A DNA stretch of 64,000 nucleotides from Streptomyces sp. SID8374 (GTDB lineage Bacteria > Actinomycetota > Actinomycetes > Streptomycetales > Streptomycetaceae), in assembly GCF_009865135.1 (NCBI RefSeq), contig NZ_WWGH01000001.1, forward strand, positions 1,240,001-1,304,000, written 5' to 3'. The notes under the pieces were generated by a model, which was not told the DNA's origin, ran no database searches, and saw only the letters and a program-made list of their open reading frames with translations. A program made the translations under genes and the position numbers. How positions within the stretch are numbered: the stretch's first letter is position 1; every line of letters starts with the position of its first letter. Shown in pieces: positions 8,172-16,936 of this stretch.

Positions 8172-8410
8172 TAGTTGTCCCCCGTGTTACCCCCGTCGCA
8201 GGGAGTCTAGGGATGCTGAACATCGTGGGGAACTATTCCAGGAGCAGTCCCTTATCCGAAAGTCGGGCCGGTGAAGAGGGGCACCGAAGCGGAGAAGCGG
8301 TGCCATCCCGTAATAAAGGGGACAGTCGGACGGAAGGCCCCCGCGCCCTCCGTCCGCCACTCGGGACGGACGGCCGGGCGTGGGGGCGGGACCGATACGG
8401 TGGGAGCACC

Positions 8411-9712
8411 ATGAGCGCATCTCAGCCACCTCAGCCTCCCCCCTCCCCCGAGCTCCCCGAGCCCTCTCGGACCGGCGGCGAGTCCGCCCGGGACAGCGAG
8501 GAGTCCCCTCCTCTCGTGGACAACACACCCACCCTTCTCGTCAAGATCTTCGGCAAGGACCGCCCCGGCATCACCGCCGGGCTGTTCGACACCCTCGCCG
8601 CCTACTCCGTCGACGTGGTGGACATCGAGCAGGTCGTCACCCGGGGCCGCATCGTGCTCTGCGCCCTGGTCACCTCGCCCACCGCGGGCGGCACGACCGA
8701 GGGCGACCTGCGGGCGACCGTGCACAGCTGGGCCGAATCCCTGAAGCTCCAGGCCGAGATCATCTCGGGCACGGGTGACAACCGGCCGCGTGGTTACGGC
8801 CGTTCCCATGTGACCGTGCTGGGGCACCCGCTCACCGCGGAGTCGACCGCCGCCATAGCGGCCACGATCACCTCGACCGGCGGGAACATCGACCGCATCT
8901 TCCGGCTGGCGAAGTACCCTGTCACCGCCGTCGAGTTCGCGGTGTCGGGGACGGAGACCGCGGAGCTGCGGACCGCGCTGGCGACCGAGGCCGCCGAGAT
9001 CGGCGTGGACGTCGCGGTGGTCTCGGCCGGGCTGAGCCGGCGGGCGCAGCGGCTGGTCGTCATGGACGTGGACTCCACGCTCATCCAGGACGAGGTGATC
9101 GAACTCTTCGCGGCCCACGCGGGCTGTGAGGACAAGGTCGCCGAGGTCACCGAGCAGGCGATGCGCGGCGAGCTGGACTTCGAGCAGTCGCTGCACGCCC
9201 GGGTCGCGCTGCTGGCGGGGCTGGACGCCTCGGTGGTGGACAAGGTGCGCGCCGAGGTGCGGCTCACGCCCGGGGCCCGCACCCTGATCCGTACGCTGAA
9301 GCGCCTCGGGTACCAGGTGGGCGTCGTCTCCGGCGGTTTCACCCAGGTCACGGACGACCTGAAGGAACGGCTCGGCCTCGATTTCGCCTCCGCCAACACC
9401 CTGGAGGTGGTGGACGGCAAGTTCACCGGGCGGGTCGTCGGCGATGTGGTGGACCGGGCGGGCAAGGCCCGGCTGCTGCGGAGCTTCGCCGAGCAGGCGG
9501 GGGTGCCGCTGGCGCAGACGGTGGCCATCGGCGACGGGGCCAACGACCTCGACATGCTGAACACGGCGGGGCTCGGGGTCGCCTTCAACGCCAAGCCCGT
9601 GGTCCGCGAGGCGGCGCACACGGCGGTGAACGTGCCGTTCCTGGACACCGTGCTCTATCTGCTCGGCATCACCCGCGAAGAGGTCGAGGCGGCGGACGGC
9701 CTCGTGGACTGA
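8411..9712 (+). CDS. serB: Phosphoserine phosphatase SerB
   Basis: It dephosphorylates O-phosphoserine in the last step of serine biosynthesis. The protein has 433 residues: a Pro-rich N-terminal tail (1-38), tandem ACT-type regulatory domains (about 40-200; KDRPGIT begins the first) that probably sense serine, and a HAD phosphatase domain. The HAD motifs are MDVDSTLIQDEV (nucleophile D219, acid/base D221), VSGGF and GDGANDLDML. ATG 8411 follows GGGAGC. In-frame codons upstream to 8213 do not resemble SerB. It is divergent from the FHA/ABC gene and ends at a strong hairpin. Confidence 0.95.
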   Translation: MSASQPPQPPPSPELPEPSRTGGESARDSEESPPLVDNTPTLLVKIFGKDRPGITAGLFDTLAAYSVDVVDIEQVVTRGRIVLCALVTSPTAGGTTEGDLRATVHSWAESLKLQAEIISGTGDNRPRGYGRSHVTVLGHPLTAESTAAIAATITSTGGNIDRIFRLAKYPVTAVEFAVSGTETAELRTALATEAAEIGVDVAVVSAGLSRRAQRLVVMDVDSTLIQDEVIELFAAHAGCEDKVAEVTEQAMRGELDFEQSLHARVALLAGLDASVVDKVRAEVRLTPGARTLIRTLKRLGYQVGVVSGGFTQVTDDLKERLGLDFASANTLEVVDGKFTGRVVGDVVDRAGKARLLRSFAEQAGVPLAQTVAIGDGANDLDMLNTAGLGVAFNAKPVVREAAHTAVNVPFLDTVLYLLGITREEVEAADGLVD

Positions 9713-9761
9713 CAGCTCGGCGGCGGGCGGCGCGGCCGCCGGTCTTTAAGGCGTACGGAAG

Positions 9762-9794
9762 AGGGCCCCGGCACGGGTGGTGTGCCGGGGCCCT
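9762..9794. terminator. Bidirectional hairpin terminator
   Basis: A 13-bp perfect stem (AGGGCCCCGGCAC and its complement) with a 7-base loop lies between the convergent serB and SixA genes. Confidence 0.8.
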
Positions 9795-9835
9795 GCGCGT
9801 TCACATGTGCAGCCGTACGTCGGCGAGGGCGCCGC

Positions 9836-10354
9836 TCAGTCGTTCGGCGTCCAGTATTCGGTGAGCCTGCCCGCGCCGTGCTCCACGCTCTTCCAGGAGC
9901 CGGGGAACTCCACCACGGCGTAGGACGCCGTCGGGAAGCCGTCCCGGGTCATCCGGGCCAGGGTGTCGCCCTCGGCGGAGCCGGAGAGGGCGTCGGCGGC
10001 TCCGTGCATGCCCGGGTTGTGGCCGATGACCAGAAGGTTGCGGACCTCGTCCGGGGTCTCGTTGAAGAGGGCGATCAGCTCGCCGAGAGAGGCCTCGTAC
10101 AGCCTCTCCTCATAGACGGTCCGGGGGCGCTGGGCGAATTCGTGGACCGCCAGTTTCCAGGTCTCCCGGGTCCGGACGGCGCTGGAGCACAGGGCCAGAT
10201 CGAAGTCGATGCCGGAGTCGGCGAGCCTGCGGCCGGCCACGGGCGCGTCCTTGCGGCCGCGCTCGGCCAGGGGGCGCTCATGATCGGAGGACTGCGACCA
10301 TTCCGCCTTGGCATGCCTGAGAAGGACGATCCTGCGGGGTGTCTCGACGCTCAT
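9836..10354 (-). CDS. SixA-family phosphohistidine phosphatase
   Basis: This 172-residue member of the histidine phosphatase (RHG) superfamily has catalytic R13-H14 in LLRHAKAEW and a second histidine in IGHNPGMHG. SNxE-like features (CSSAVRTRETW) match SixA, which removes phosphate from histidine on phosphorelay proteins. In Streptomyces the true substrate is unknown. ATG 10354 is well placed relative to the RHG strand. The gene is convergent with serB and is followed by the shared terminator. Confidence 0.85.
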   Translation of the reverse strand: MSVETPRRIVLLRHAKAEWSQSSDHERPLAERGRKDAPVAGRRLADSGIDFDLALCSSAVRTRETWKLAVHEFAQRPRTVYEERLYEASLGELIALFNETPDEVRNLLVIGHNPGMHGAADALSGSAEGDTLARMTRDGFPTASYAVVEFPGSWKSVEHGAGRLTEYWTPND

Positions 10355-10458
10355 ACACCTCAGCTTCGCATGAAACGCGGCCTCTGGCGCAGGGTGTTGA
10401 CGGGCTCATCCGGAAGGTTGACGTGCTGGTCCGGGGTGTGTTCGCCGCGACGCGTGGA

Positions 10459-10701
10459 TCAGGGGGCGAGCAGGTGGAGGGCGCGCTCGATCAGCTGTCC
10501 GAGTGCGGGGTCGGCGGTGGCGGCCTGCGCCTGCCCCGGGCTCATGATCATGAGCAGCAGGGCGGCGAACGCGAGGGCCGGGAGCGCCACGGCCCACCAG
10601 GGCAGCCGTATCTCCACACGGTCGGCGGCCGACGGGCGGGAGACCGCCGGTCGGCGGGAGGAAGCCGGTCGATGGGGCCTGGGGTGCGCAGGGACCGGCA
10701 T
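10459..10701 (-). CDS. Small single-pass membrane protein, unknown function
   Basis: This 80-residue protein has a basic, Pro/Arg-rich cytoplasmic N-terminus (PHRPASSRRP) and one membrane helix (about 46-66, WWAVALPALAFAALLLMIM). A short external tail follows, ending in a predicted amphipathic helix (LGQLIERALHLL). ATG 10701 is supported by GGAGG 4-8 bases upstream. Longer upstream starts would add low-quality sequence that overlaps non-coding DNA. I recognise no family. The gene stands alone between SixA and the MFS cluster. Confidence 0.6.
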   Translation of the reverse strand: MPVPAHPRPHRPASSRRPAVSRPSAADRVEIRLPWWAVALPALAFAALLLMIMSPGQAQAATADPALGQLIERALHLLAP

Positions 10702-10850
10702 GTCCGCCTCCGTGGGTGTTCGGTTCGTCACCGAAGAACCTACGGAACGGACCGGGCCGGTCCCATCCGGTGATCCACCCACTTCACCCTGACCCTGGCC
10801 CCCTAGGGGACAGGGGGGGCCGGCACCACCATGGGCGGGGCCGCCGGGCG

Positions 10851-10967
10851 TCAGGGGGAGGCGATCGTGGCGATCACACCGATGACCACCGTGACGAGAA
10901 GCATCGCCCCGAAGACGAGGAGGAGCTTCTTCTGACCGTTCTTGGGCTGCGGATCGAGCACTGGCAT
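10851..10967 (-). CDS. SGM_5486-type mini membrane protein
   Basis: This 38-residue protein, MPVLDPQPK...ATIASP, consists of a polar 14-residue head and one membrane helix (about 15-35). It matches my recollection of the SGM_5486 family of transporter-associated mini proteins found next to MFS permeases in Streptomyces. It starts 17 bases after the stop codon of the MFS gene on the same strand, so they form an operon. It may be an accessory subunit or stabiliser of the permease; no experiment is known to me. Confidence 0.75.
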   Translation of the reverse strand: MPVLDPQPKNGQKKLLLVFGAMLLVTVVIGVIATIASP

Positions 10968-10984
10968 GGGGCCAGTCTCGCATC

Positions 10985-12289
10985 TCAGCACTCGTCCTCG
11001 ACGGTCCGGTCCCGCCCTGCCAGCACTCCGGCCACCATCTGCGGGATCATCAGGCCCGCCATCAGGGCGATCGGCAGCCCCCAGCCGCCGCTGTGCTGGT
11101 AGAGCACGCCGACGAGGAGCGGGCCCGGGATCGAGAGCAGGTAGCCGGTGGACTGGGCGAAGGCGGAGAGCCGGACCACGCCCGCCCCGGTCCGCGAGCG
11201 CATGCCGATCATGGTGAGGGCGAGCGGGAAGGCGCAGTTGGCCACGCCGAGCAGCACCGCCCAGACCCACGCTCCGGCGGCGGGGGCCAGGTAGAGGCCG
11301 CCGTAACCGATCAGCCCGCACAGGCCGAGGACGACGACGATGGGGCCCTGCTGCTTGAGCCGCCCGGCGACCCGGGGGATGACGAAGGCGAGCGGGACGC
11401 CCATCGCCATGGTGACCGCGAGCAGGACGCCCGCCGTACCGGCCGAGACCCCGGCGTCGCGGAAGATCTGCGGCATCCACCCCATGGTGATGTACGCGGC
11501 GGTCGCCTGGAGCCCGAAGAAGCAGGCGAGCCCCCAGGCGGTCCGGCTGCGGGTGATCCGGAGCGCCGGGGCGTCGGCGGGGCGCGCGGCGGCCGATCCG
11601 GGAACGGGCGTTCCCGGCGCCGGGGTCCGGTCCCGTACGAGGACGATCCAGGGCAGCACCGCGAGGGCCGCGAGCACGGCCCAGACGGCGAGCCCGGACT
11701 GCCAGCTGCCGCCCATCGCGCTGGTGAGGGGCACGGTGACGGCGGCGGCCAGCGCGGTGCCGAGGGCCAGGGCCATGGAGTAGAGGCCGGTCATGGTGCC
11801 GACGCGGTCGGGGAACCAGCGCTTGACGATCACCGGCATCAGGATGTTGCTGACGGCGATGCCCATCAGGGCCAGTGCGCTGGCGGCCAGGAACCCGGCG
11901 GTGGAGCCGATGTACGGGCGGATCACCAGGCCCGCCGCGATGGCGGCCATGCCCGCGCAGACGACGGCGCCCGCGCCGAAGCGGCGGGCGAGGCGGGGTG
12001 CCATGACCCCGAAGACCGCGAAGCAGAGCGGCGGTACGGAGGTGAGCACGCCCGCCACGCTGCCGCTCATGTGCAGCCCTTCGCGGACCTCTTCGAGGAG
12101 GGCGCCGAGGCTGGTGATGGCGGGGCGGAGGTTGAGGGCGGCCAGGACGAGCCCGACGGCGATCAGGCGCAGCAGCCAGGGGGCCGGGGCCTCGGCGGCT
12201 CCGGGGAGGTGCGGAGCCGGCGGGCCGGCTGGGGTGCGCGCGGCGCCGCCGCGGTTCAGGGTCTGGGTCTGGGTCTCGTCGTCCGGCAT
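10985..12289 (-). CDS. CynX/NimT-family MFS transporter
   Basis: This 434-residue permease has twelve predicted membrane helices from about residue 38 onward, after a hydrophilic Pro/Ala-rich N-terminal tail. NLRPAITSLGALL, just after the first helix, is typical of the CynX/NimT (YeaN) subgroup, whose characterised members move cyanate or 2-nitroimidazole. The substrate here is unknown. It is divergent from a GntR/FadR regulator with 111 bases between the starts, and inverted repeats in that gap suggest the regulator controls it. The mini membrane protein follows in the same operon. Confidence 0.88.
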   Translation of the reverse strand: MPDDETQTQTLNRGGAARTPAGPPAPHLPGAAEAPAPWLLRLIAVGLVLAALNLRPAITSLGALLEEVREGLHMSGSVAGVLTSVPPLCFAVFGVMAPRLARRFGAGAVVCAGMAAIAAGLVIRPYIGSTAGFLAASALALMGIAVSNILMPVIVKRWFPDRVGTMTGLYSMALALGTALAAAVTVPLTSAMGGSWQSGLAVWAVLAALAVLPWIVLVRDRTPAPGTPVPGSAAARPADAPALRITRSRTAWGLACFFGLQATAAYITMGWMPQIFRDAGVSAGTAGVLLAVTMAMGVPLAFVIPRVAGRLKQQGPIVVVLGLCGLIGYGGLYLAPAAGAWVWAVLLGVANCAFPLALTMIGMRSRTGAGVVRLSAFAQSTGYLLSIPGPLLVGVLYQHSGGWGLPIALMAGLMIPQMVAGVLAGRDRTVEDEC

Positions 12290-12303
12290 GAGGCCATCAT
12301 AGA

Positions 12304-12329
12304 ATCATGGGATGATTGGTTGTCCAATC
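12304..12329. promoter_or_regulatory. Candidate GntR/FadR operator
   Basis: Two inverted repeats overlap: ATCAT-GGG-ATGAT (12304-12316) and GATTGG-TTGT-CCAATC (12314-12329). The core TGGTTGTCCA resembles FadR-type half-site spacing. The site lies 15-40 bases upstream of the MFS start and about 70 bases before the GntR start, in a short A+T-richer patch. Operator function is inferred. Confidence 0.55.
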
Positions 12330-12400
12330 CCGCGGGCCCGCCGGTTCCCCTGGGAGAATCCTCCGGAACCCGACCTCACGGCTCACGAGCAAGGAGCACC

Positions 12401-13075
12401 ATGACGCTCACGTCTCCACGGCGTTCGGCCCTCGCCGACCAGGTGATCGCGCAGCTGCGCAACCAGATCACCTCGGGCGAGTGGCCGGTCGGTTCGCGGA
12501 TCCCGACCGAGCCGGAGCTGGTCGAACAGCTCGGCGTGGCCCGTAACACCGTGCGCGAGGCGGTGCGGGCCCTGGCGCACAACGGGCTGCTGGACATCCG
12601 GCAGGGCTCGGGCACGTATGTGATCGCCACGAGCGAGCTGGCCGGGGTGATGCACCGCCGCTTCGCCGCCGCCGACCCGCGCCACATCGCGGAGCTGCGC
12701 TCCACGCTGGAGTCGTCGGCCGCCCGGCTGGCCGCCGTACGCCGTACCGAGCGCGATCTGCGGCAACTCGACACCCTGATGGCGCGGCGAGAGGAGGCGT
12801 GGGCCTCGGGGGACGCGGAGGCGTTCGTCGCGGCCGACGCGACCCTGCACCTGGCGGTGGTCGCGGCCTCGCACAACGACGTCCTCACCGAGCTCTACGC
12901 GGACCTCGGGGATCTGCTGCGCGACTACCTACGGGGTGACGTGGGACCCGAGCTGCGCCCGGAGAACCATATGGATCACGCGCGACTGGTAGAGGCGATC
13001 CGGGCGGGGGACGCGGAGACGGCGGCGGCCGAAGCGGCGAGCCACGCGTTGAACTGCCTGGCGGACCGGGTCTAG
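12401..13075 (+). CDS. FadR-type GntR-family transcriptional regulator
   Basis: This 224-residue regulator has an N-terminal winged helix (about 8-75), with SALADQVIAQLRNQITSGEWPVG, RIPTEPELVEQLGVARNTVREA and the wing GLLDIRQGSGTYV. A helical FCD ligand-binding domain follows (about 90-220), with HIAELRSTLE, FHxA-like TLHLAVVAAS and the metal/ligand histidine region DHARLVEAI. ATG 12401 has AAGGAG 5 bases upstream. It is divergent from the MFS operon that it probably represses. The ligand is unknown and may be the transported compound. Confidence 0.9.
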   Translation: MTLTSPRRSALADQVIAQLRNQITSGEWPVGSRIPTEPELVEQLGVARNTVREAVRALAHNGLLDIRQGSGTYVIATSELAGVMHRRFAAADPRHIAELRSTLESSAARLAAVRRTERDLRQLDTLMARREEAWASGDAEAFVAADATLHLAVVAASHNDVLTELYADLGDLLRDYLRGDVGPELRPENHMDHARLVEAIRAGDAETAAAEAASHALNCLADRV

Positions 13076-13124
13076 CCCGCGGACTCCCTCGGTCCGGCGC
13101 CGTCCGGTGTCTGCCCCAGGGCCC

Positions 13125-13496
13125 TCACAGCGGCGCGGGCCGGTGGCTGACCCAGGCCGTCGCGATCTCCTTCCAGCAGCGGTCCTCCAGCCGTACGGTC
13201 CGCCCCGGCGCCACCGCCACCGCCTCGCCGTCCGCGTCGACGTCCCACCAGCGGACGCACTCGGTGTGGAGCTGGACCAGGTCGGTGGAGGGGTAGGGGT
13301 TGTGGCAGTACGCGACGACCCGCGAGCCCTCGATCGTCGTACGGCACTCGGAGCCGGCCGGTTCGGGCTCCGGGGGCGCCACCGCCGTACCGGAGTCGGC
13401 GCCACTGGCCGCATGGACCCCCAGGGGTACGGCGAGTGCGGCGACGGCCGCCGTCGCGGCCAGCAGGAGACGGGTGCGGCGACGCGTGGGGCGCAC
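13125..13496 (-). CDS. Small secreted protein, unknown function
   Basis: This 123-residue exported protein has a twin-Arg/basic N-terminus (RPTRRRTRLLL) and a hydrophobic signal core ending near residue 32 (VHAASGA). The mature part contains four cysteines (ECRTT, YCHNP, ECVRWW, RCWKE) that could form two disulfides. I chose the GTG at 13494-13496 because GGGAGGG lies 8 bases upstream and the signal peptide then starts correctly. An upstream ATG at 13541 is less likely. No family was recognised. It is convergent with the GntR gene. Confidence 0.72.
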   Translation of the reverse strand: MRPTRRRTRLLLAATAAVAALAVPLGVHAASGADSGTAVAPPEPEPAGSECRTTIEGSRVVAYCHNPYPSTDLVQLHTECVRWWDVDADGEAVAVAPGRTVRLEDRCWKEIATAWVSHRPAPL

Positions 13497-13602
13497 AGCG
13501 ATCTCCCTCCCGCAGCCTGACCAGAAGTCCGGTTCCTCCACATTCTGCGGTGGATCGGCCGACTTTTCGACCGGAGGAGCGATGGGCGGCCACGGACGGT
13601 GA

Positions 13603-13662
13603 ACGGCCCCCGGCCGCGTACCGCCTCGAAGAACCAGGAGGAGGTACGCGGCCGGGGGCCGT
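13603..13662. terminator. Long hairpin terminator after fabI
   Basis: A 20-bp perfect stem (13603-13622 with 13643-13662) and a 20-base loop lie 20 bases past the fabI stop on the minus strand. Confidence 0.8.
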
Positions 13663-13682
13663 CTCGCGGAGGTGGAGCGCGG

Positions 13683-14450
13683 TCAGGCGCCCATCATGTG
13701 CACGCCGCTGTCGACGTGGATGATCTCGCCCGTCGTCCGCGGGAAGAAGTCCGAGAGCAGCGCCACGATGCCGCGGCCGGCCGGCTCCGGGTCGGACATG
13801 TCCCAGGCGAGCGGGGCGCGGTGGTTCCAGACGTCGGCCAGCTCCGAGAAGCCCGGGATGGACTTGGCGGCCATGGAGCCGATCGGCCCGGCGGAGATCA
13901 GGTTGCAGCGCAGCCCGTCCTTGCCCAGGTCACGGGCGAGGTAGCGGGAGGTGGCCTCCAGCGCGGCCTTGGCCGGGCCCATCCAGTCGTACTGCGGCCA
14001 GGCGTACTGGGCGTCGAAGGTGAGGCCGACGATCGACCCGCCCTCGCTCATCAGCGGCTTGCACGCCATGGCCAGCGACTTCAGGGAGAACGCCGAGACG
14101 TGCATCGCGGTGGCGACGGACTCGAACGGGGTGTTGAGGAAGTTGCCGCCGAGCGCGTCCTGCGGCGCGAAGCCGATGGAGTGGACGACACCGTCCAGCG
14201 AACCGAGCTCCTCGCGGACCAGGCCCTCCAGCCGGTCCAGGTGCTCCTGGTCGGTCACGTCCAACTCGATGACCTTGGCCGGCTTCGGCAGCTTCTTGGC
14301 GATGCGCTCGGTCAGGGTGGGGCGGGGGAAGGCCGTGAGGATGACCTCGGCACCCTGCTCCTGGGCCACCTTCGCGGCGTGGAACGCGATGGACGACTCC
14401 ATCAGCACCCCGGTGATGAGGATGCGCTTGCCGTCGAGAATTCCGCTCAT
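13683..14450 (-). CDS. fabI: Enoyl-[acyl-carrier-protein] reductase FabI (InhA-like)
   Basis: This 255-residue NADH-dependent enzyme reduces the trans-2 double bond in each type II fatty-acid elongation cycle. It shows the FabI-type cofactor loop TGVLMESSIAFH, HSIGFAPQDALGG and the active pair Y154/K161 in YDWMGPAK. The sequence is of the actinobacterial InhA type. Its start is 5 bases after the fabG stop on the same strand, so they form an operon. The long hairpin at 13603-13662 ends the unit. Confidence 0.95.
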   Translation of the reverse strand: MSGILDGKRILITGVLMESSIAFHAAKVAQEQGAEVILTAFPRPTLTERIAKKLPKPAKVIELDVTDQEHLDRLEGLVREELGSLDGVVHSIGFAPQDALGGNFLNTPFESVATAMHVSAFSLKSLAMACKPLMSEGGSIVGLTFDAQYAWPQYDWMGPAKAALEATSRYLARDLGKDGLRCNLISAGPIGSMAAKSIPGFSELADVWNHRAPLAWDMSDPEPAGRGIVALLSDFFPRTTGEIIHVDSGVHMMGA

Positions 14451-14455
14451 GGTGA

Positions 14456-15175
14456 TCAGTGACCCATGCCCAATCCGCCGTCAACGGGGATGACGGCTCC
14501 AGTGATGTACGACGCGTCGTCGGAGGCGAGGAAGCGCACGGCGGCGGCGATCTCGTCGGGCTGCGCGTAGCGGCCCAGCGGCACCTGGGACACGATGCCC
14601 TTGCGCTGCTCCTCGGTGAGCGCCTGGGTCATGTCGGTGTCGACAAAACCGGGGGCGACGACGTTGAAGGTGATGTTCCGCGAGCCCAGCTCACGGGCCA
14701 GCGACCGGGCGAACCCGACGAGTCCGGCCTTGGAGGCGGCGTAGTTCGCCTGGCCCGCCGAGCCGAGGAGGCCGACGACGGAGGAGATCAGGACGACGCG
14801 GCCCTTCTTGGCGCGCAGCATGCCGCGGTTGGCACGCTTGACGACCCGGAAGGTGCCGGTGAGGTTGGTGTCGACGACGGAGGTGAAGTCCTCCTCGGAC
14901 ATCCGCATCAGCAACTGGTCCTTGGTGATACCGGCGTTGGCGACCAGCACCTCCACGGGACCGTGCTTCTCCTCGATCTCCTTGTAGGCCTGCTCCACCT
15001 GCTCGGCGTCGGTGATGTCGCAGCGGACCGCGAGGACACCGGCCTCGGTGAGGGCCTGGGGCGGCTCGCCGGAGCGGTAGGTGATCGCTACCTGGTCGCC
15101 GTTGTCGGCGAAGGCGCGGGCGATGGCGAGGCCGATGCCCCGGTTTCCTCCGGTGACGAGAACCGAGCGGCTCAA
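14456..15175 (-). CDS. fabG: 3-oxoacyl-[acyl-carrier-protein] reductase FabG
   Basis: It catalyses NADPH reduction of beta-ketoacyl-ACP, the step two before FabI in the cycle. The protein has 239 residues with TGGNRGIG (8-15), NAG (80-82) and the catalytic S132, Y145 and K149 (YAASK). I place the start at TTG 15173-15175, giving MSRSVLVTGG, because it fits the family N-terminus and has GGAAAGGG upstream. Farther upstream starts, out to 15421, add 80 unrelated residues. The use of TTG for an essential gene may limit translation. It is the first gene of the fabG-fabI operon. Confidence 0.93.
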   Translation of the reverse strand: MSRSVLVTGGNRGIGLAIARAFADNGDQVAITYRSGEPPQALTEAGVLAVRCDITDAEQVEQAYKEIEEKHGPVEVLVANAGITKDQLLMRMSEEDFTSVVDTNLTGTFRVVKRANRGMLRAKKGRVVLISSVVGLLGSAGQANYAASKAGLVGFARSLARELGSRNITFNVVAPGFVDTDMTQALTEEQRKGIVSQVPLGRYAQPDEIAAAVRFLASDDASYITGAVIPVDGGLGMGH

Positions 15176-15412
15176 CGGATCACCCTTTCCTTGGCGGTGT
15201 GGTGCGCAGTCCATGGCGGTCTGGTACGTCGAAAACCTATCGGTACCGTGCGCCGATCGAGGAATCGGGCCCTGACAGTGGCTTGTCCGGGGTGCTGTGG
15301 GGTTCCTACAGTTCGCACGGTTGCGTGCCGGGCACACGTGTCCGCGATATGCCCGGCTGTCCCCGCCTTCCGCGTGGTTCACTGCCGTCGTGTATCGAGA
15401 AGGGAATTCCCT

Positions 15413-16936
15413 GTGCCCCACGAGGTAGATCAGTCATTCCTGGCCCTGCCGTTGCGCGCGCTGGCCGACGCGGCGCTCGCACGGGCGCGGGCGCTGGGCG
15501 CCACGCATGCCGACTTCCGGCTGGAGCGGGTGCGCAGCGCGTCCTGGCGGCTGCGGGACGCGCGGCCCGCCGGGGCCTCGGACAGTACGGACCTCGGGTA
15601 CGCGGTACGGGTGGTCCACGGCGGGGCCTGGGGGTTCGCCTCGGGCGTCGATCTGACGATGGACGCGGCGGCGAAGGTGGCCTCGCAGGCCGTGGCGATG
15701 GCCAAGCTGTCGGCGAAGGTGATCGCGGCGGCGGGCTCCGACGAGCGGGTGGAGCTGGCGGACGAGCCGGTGCACGGGGAGCGGACCTGGGTCTCGGCGT
15801 ACGACGTCGACCCGTTCTCCGTACCGGACGAGGAGAAGGCGGCGCTGCTCGCCGAGTGGAGCGGGCGGCTGCTGGGCGCGGACGGGGTGGCGCATGTGGA
15901 CGCGTCCCTGATGACCGTGCACGAGAACAAGTTCTACGCGGACACGGCCGGGACCGTCACCACGCAGCAGCGGGTGCGCATCCAGCCGCAGTTCACGGCC
16001 GTGGCGGTGGACTCCGCGACCGGTGAGTTCGACTCCATGCGCACCGTCGCCCCGCCGGCCGGGCGCGGCTGGGAGTACCTGACCGGGACCGGCTGGGACT
16101 GGGACGCCGAGCTGGAGCAGATTCCCGGGCTGCTGGCGGAGAAGATGCGGGCGCCGAGCGTCGAGGCGGGGGCGTACGACCTGGTCGTCGACCCGTCGAA
16201 CCTCTGGCTGACCATCCATGAGTCGATCGGCCACGCCACCGAGCTGGACCGGGCGCTCGGTTACGAGGCGGCGTACGCGGGCACGTCGTTCGCCACCTTC
16301 GACCAGCTGGGCAAGCTGACGTACGGCTCCCCCGTCATGAACGTGACCGGTGACCGCACCGCCGAGCACGGCCTGGCGACCATCGGGTACGACGACGAGG
16401 GCGTCGAGGCGCAGTCCTGGGACCTGGTCAAGGACGGCACCCTGGTCGGCTACCAGCTGGACCGCCGGATCGCGAAGCTCACGGGGCTCGGCCGCTCCAA
16501 CGGGTGCGCGTTCGCGGACTCGCCGGGCCATGTCCCCGTACAGCGCATGGCAAATGTGTCGTTGCGGCCGGACCCGGGCGGGCTGTCGACGGAGGACCTG
16601 ATCGGCGGGGTGGAGCGCGGGATCTACGTGGTCGGCGACCGGTCCTGGTCGATCGACATGCAGCGCTACAACTTCCAGTTCACCGGACAGCGGTTCTTCC
16701 GCATCGAGAACGGCAGGCTCGCCGGGCAGCTGCGCGATGTGGCGTACCAGGCGACGACGACGGACTTCTGGGGCTCCATGGAGAAGGTCGGCGGCCCGCA
16801 GACGTACGTGCTCGGCGGCGCGTTCAACTGCGGCAAGGCCCAGCCGGGCCAGGTCGCGGCGGTCTCCCACGGCTGCCCCTCCGCCCTCTTCCGAGGCGTG
16901 AACATCCTCAACACGACGCAGGAGGCCGGACGATGA
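15413..16936 (+). CDS. tldD: TldD-type metalloprotease subunit
   Basis: TldD is the zinc-bearing subunit of the TldD/TldE protease, which degrades unfolded peptides and matures some modified peptides. It has 507 residues and carries the HExxxH motif (H269, E270, H274 in HESIGH). Other TldD blocks are ATELDRALGYEAAYAGTSFA, RSNGCAFAD and the C-terminal GxCGKxQPGQ-like FNCGKAQPGQ. The GTG at 15413 has AGGGAA about 10 bases upstream and gives the expected N-terminus. The stop overlaps the first copy of a 32-bp direct repeat that also holds the start of the next gene. Confidence 0.92.
   Translation: MPHEVDQSFLALPLRALADAALARARALGATHADFRLERVRSASWRLRDARPAGASDSTDLGYAVRVVHGGAWGFASGVDLTMDAAAKVASQAVAMAKLSAKVIAAAGSDERVELADEPVHGERTWVSAYDVDPFSVPDEEKAALLAEWSGRLLGADGVAHVDASLMTVHENKFYADTAGTVTTQQRVRIQPQFTAVAVDSATGEFDSMRTVAPPAGRGWEYLTGTGWDWDAELEQIPGLLAEKMRAPSVEAGAYDLVVDPSNLWLTIHESIGHATELDRALGYEAAYAGTSFATFDQLGKLTYGSPVMNVTGDRTAEHGLATIGYDDEGVEAQSWDLVKDGTLVGYQLDRRIAKLTGLGRSNGCAFADSPGHVPVQRMANVSLRPDPGGLSTEDLIGGVERGIYVVGDRSWSIDMQRYNFQFTGQRFFRIENGRLAGQLRDVAYQATTTDFWGSMEKVGGPQTYVLGGAFNCGKAQPGQVAAVSHGCPSALFRGVNILNTTQEAGR

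Noticed and set aside
5463..8174. Open frame of 903 codons on the plus strand opposite the FHA/ABC gene
   Set aside because: Its protein is low-complexity Arg/Gly/Asp/His with no motif, and the opposite strand encodes a complete FHA/ABC protein. Long antisense frames are usual in very G+C-rich DNA.
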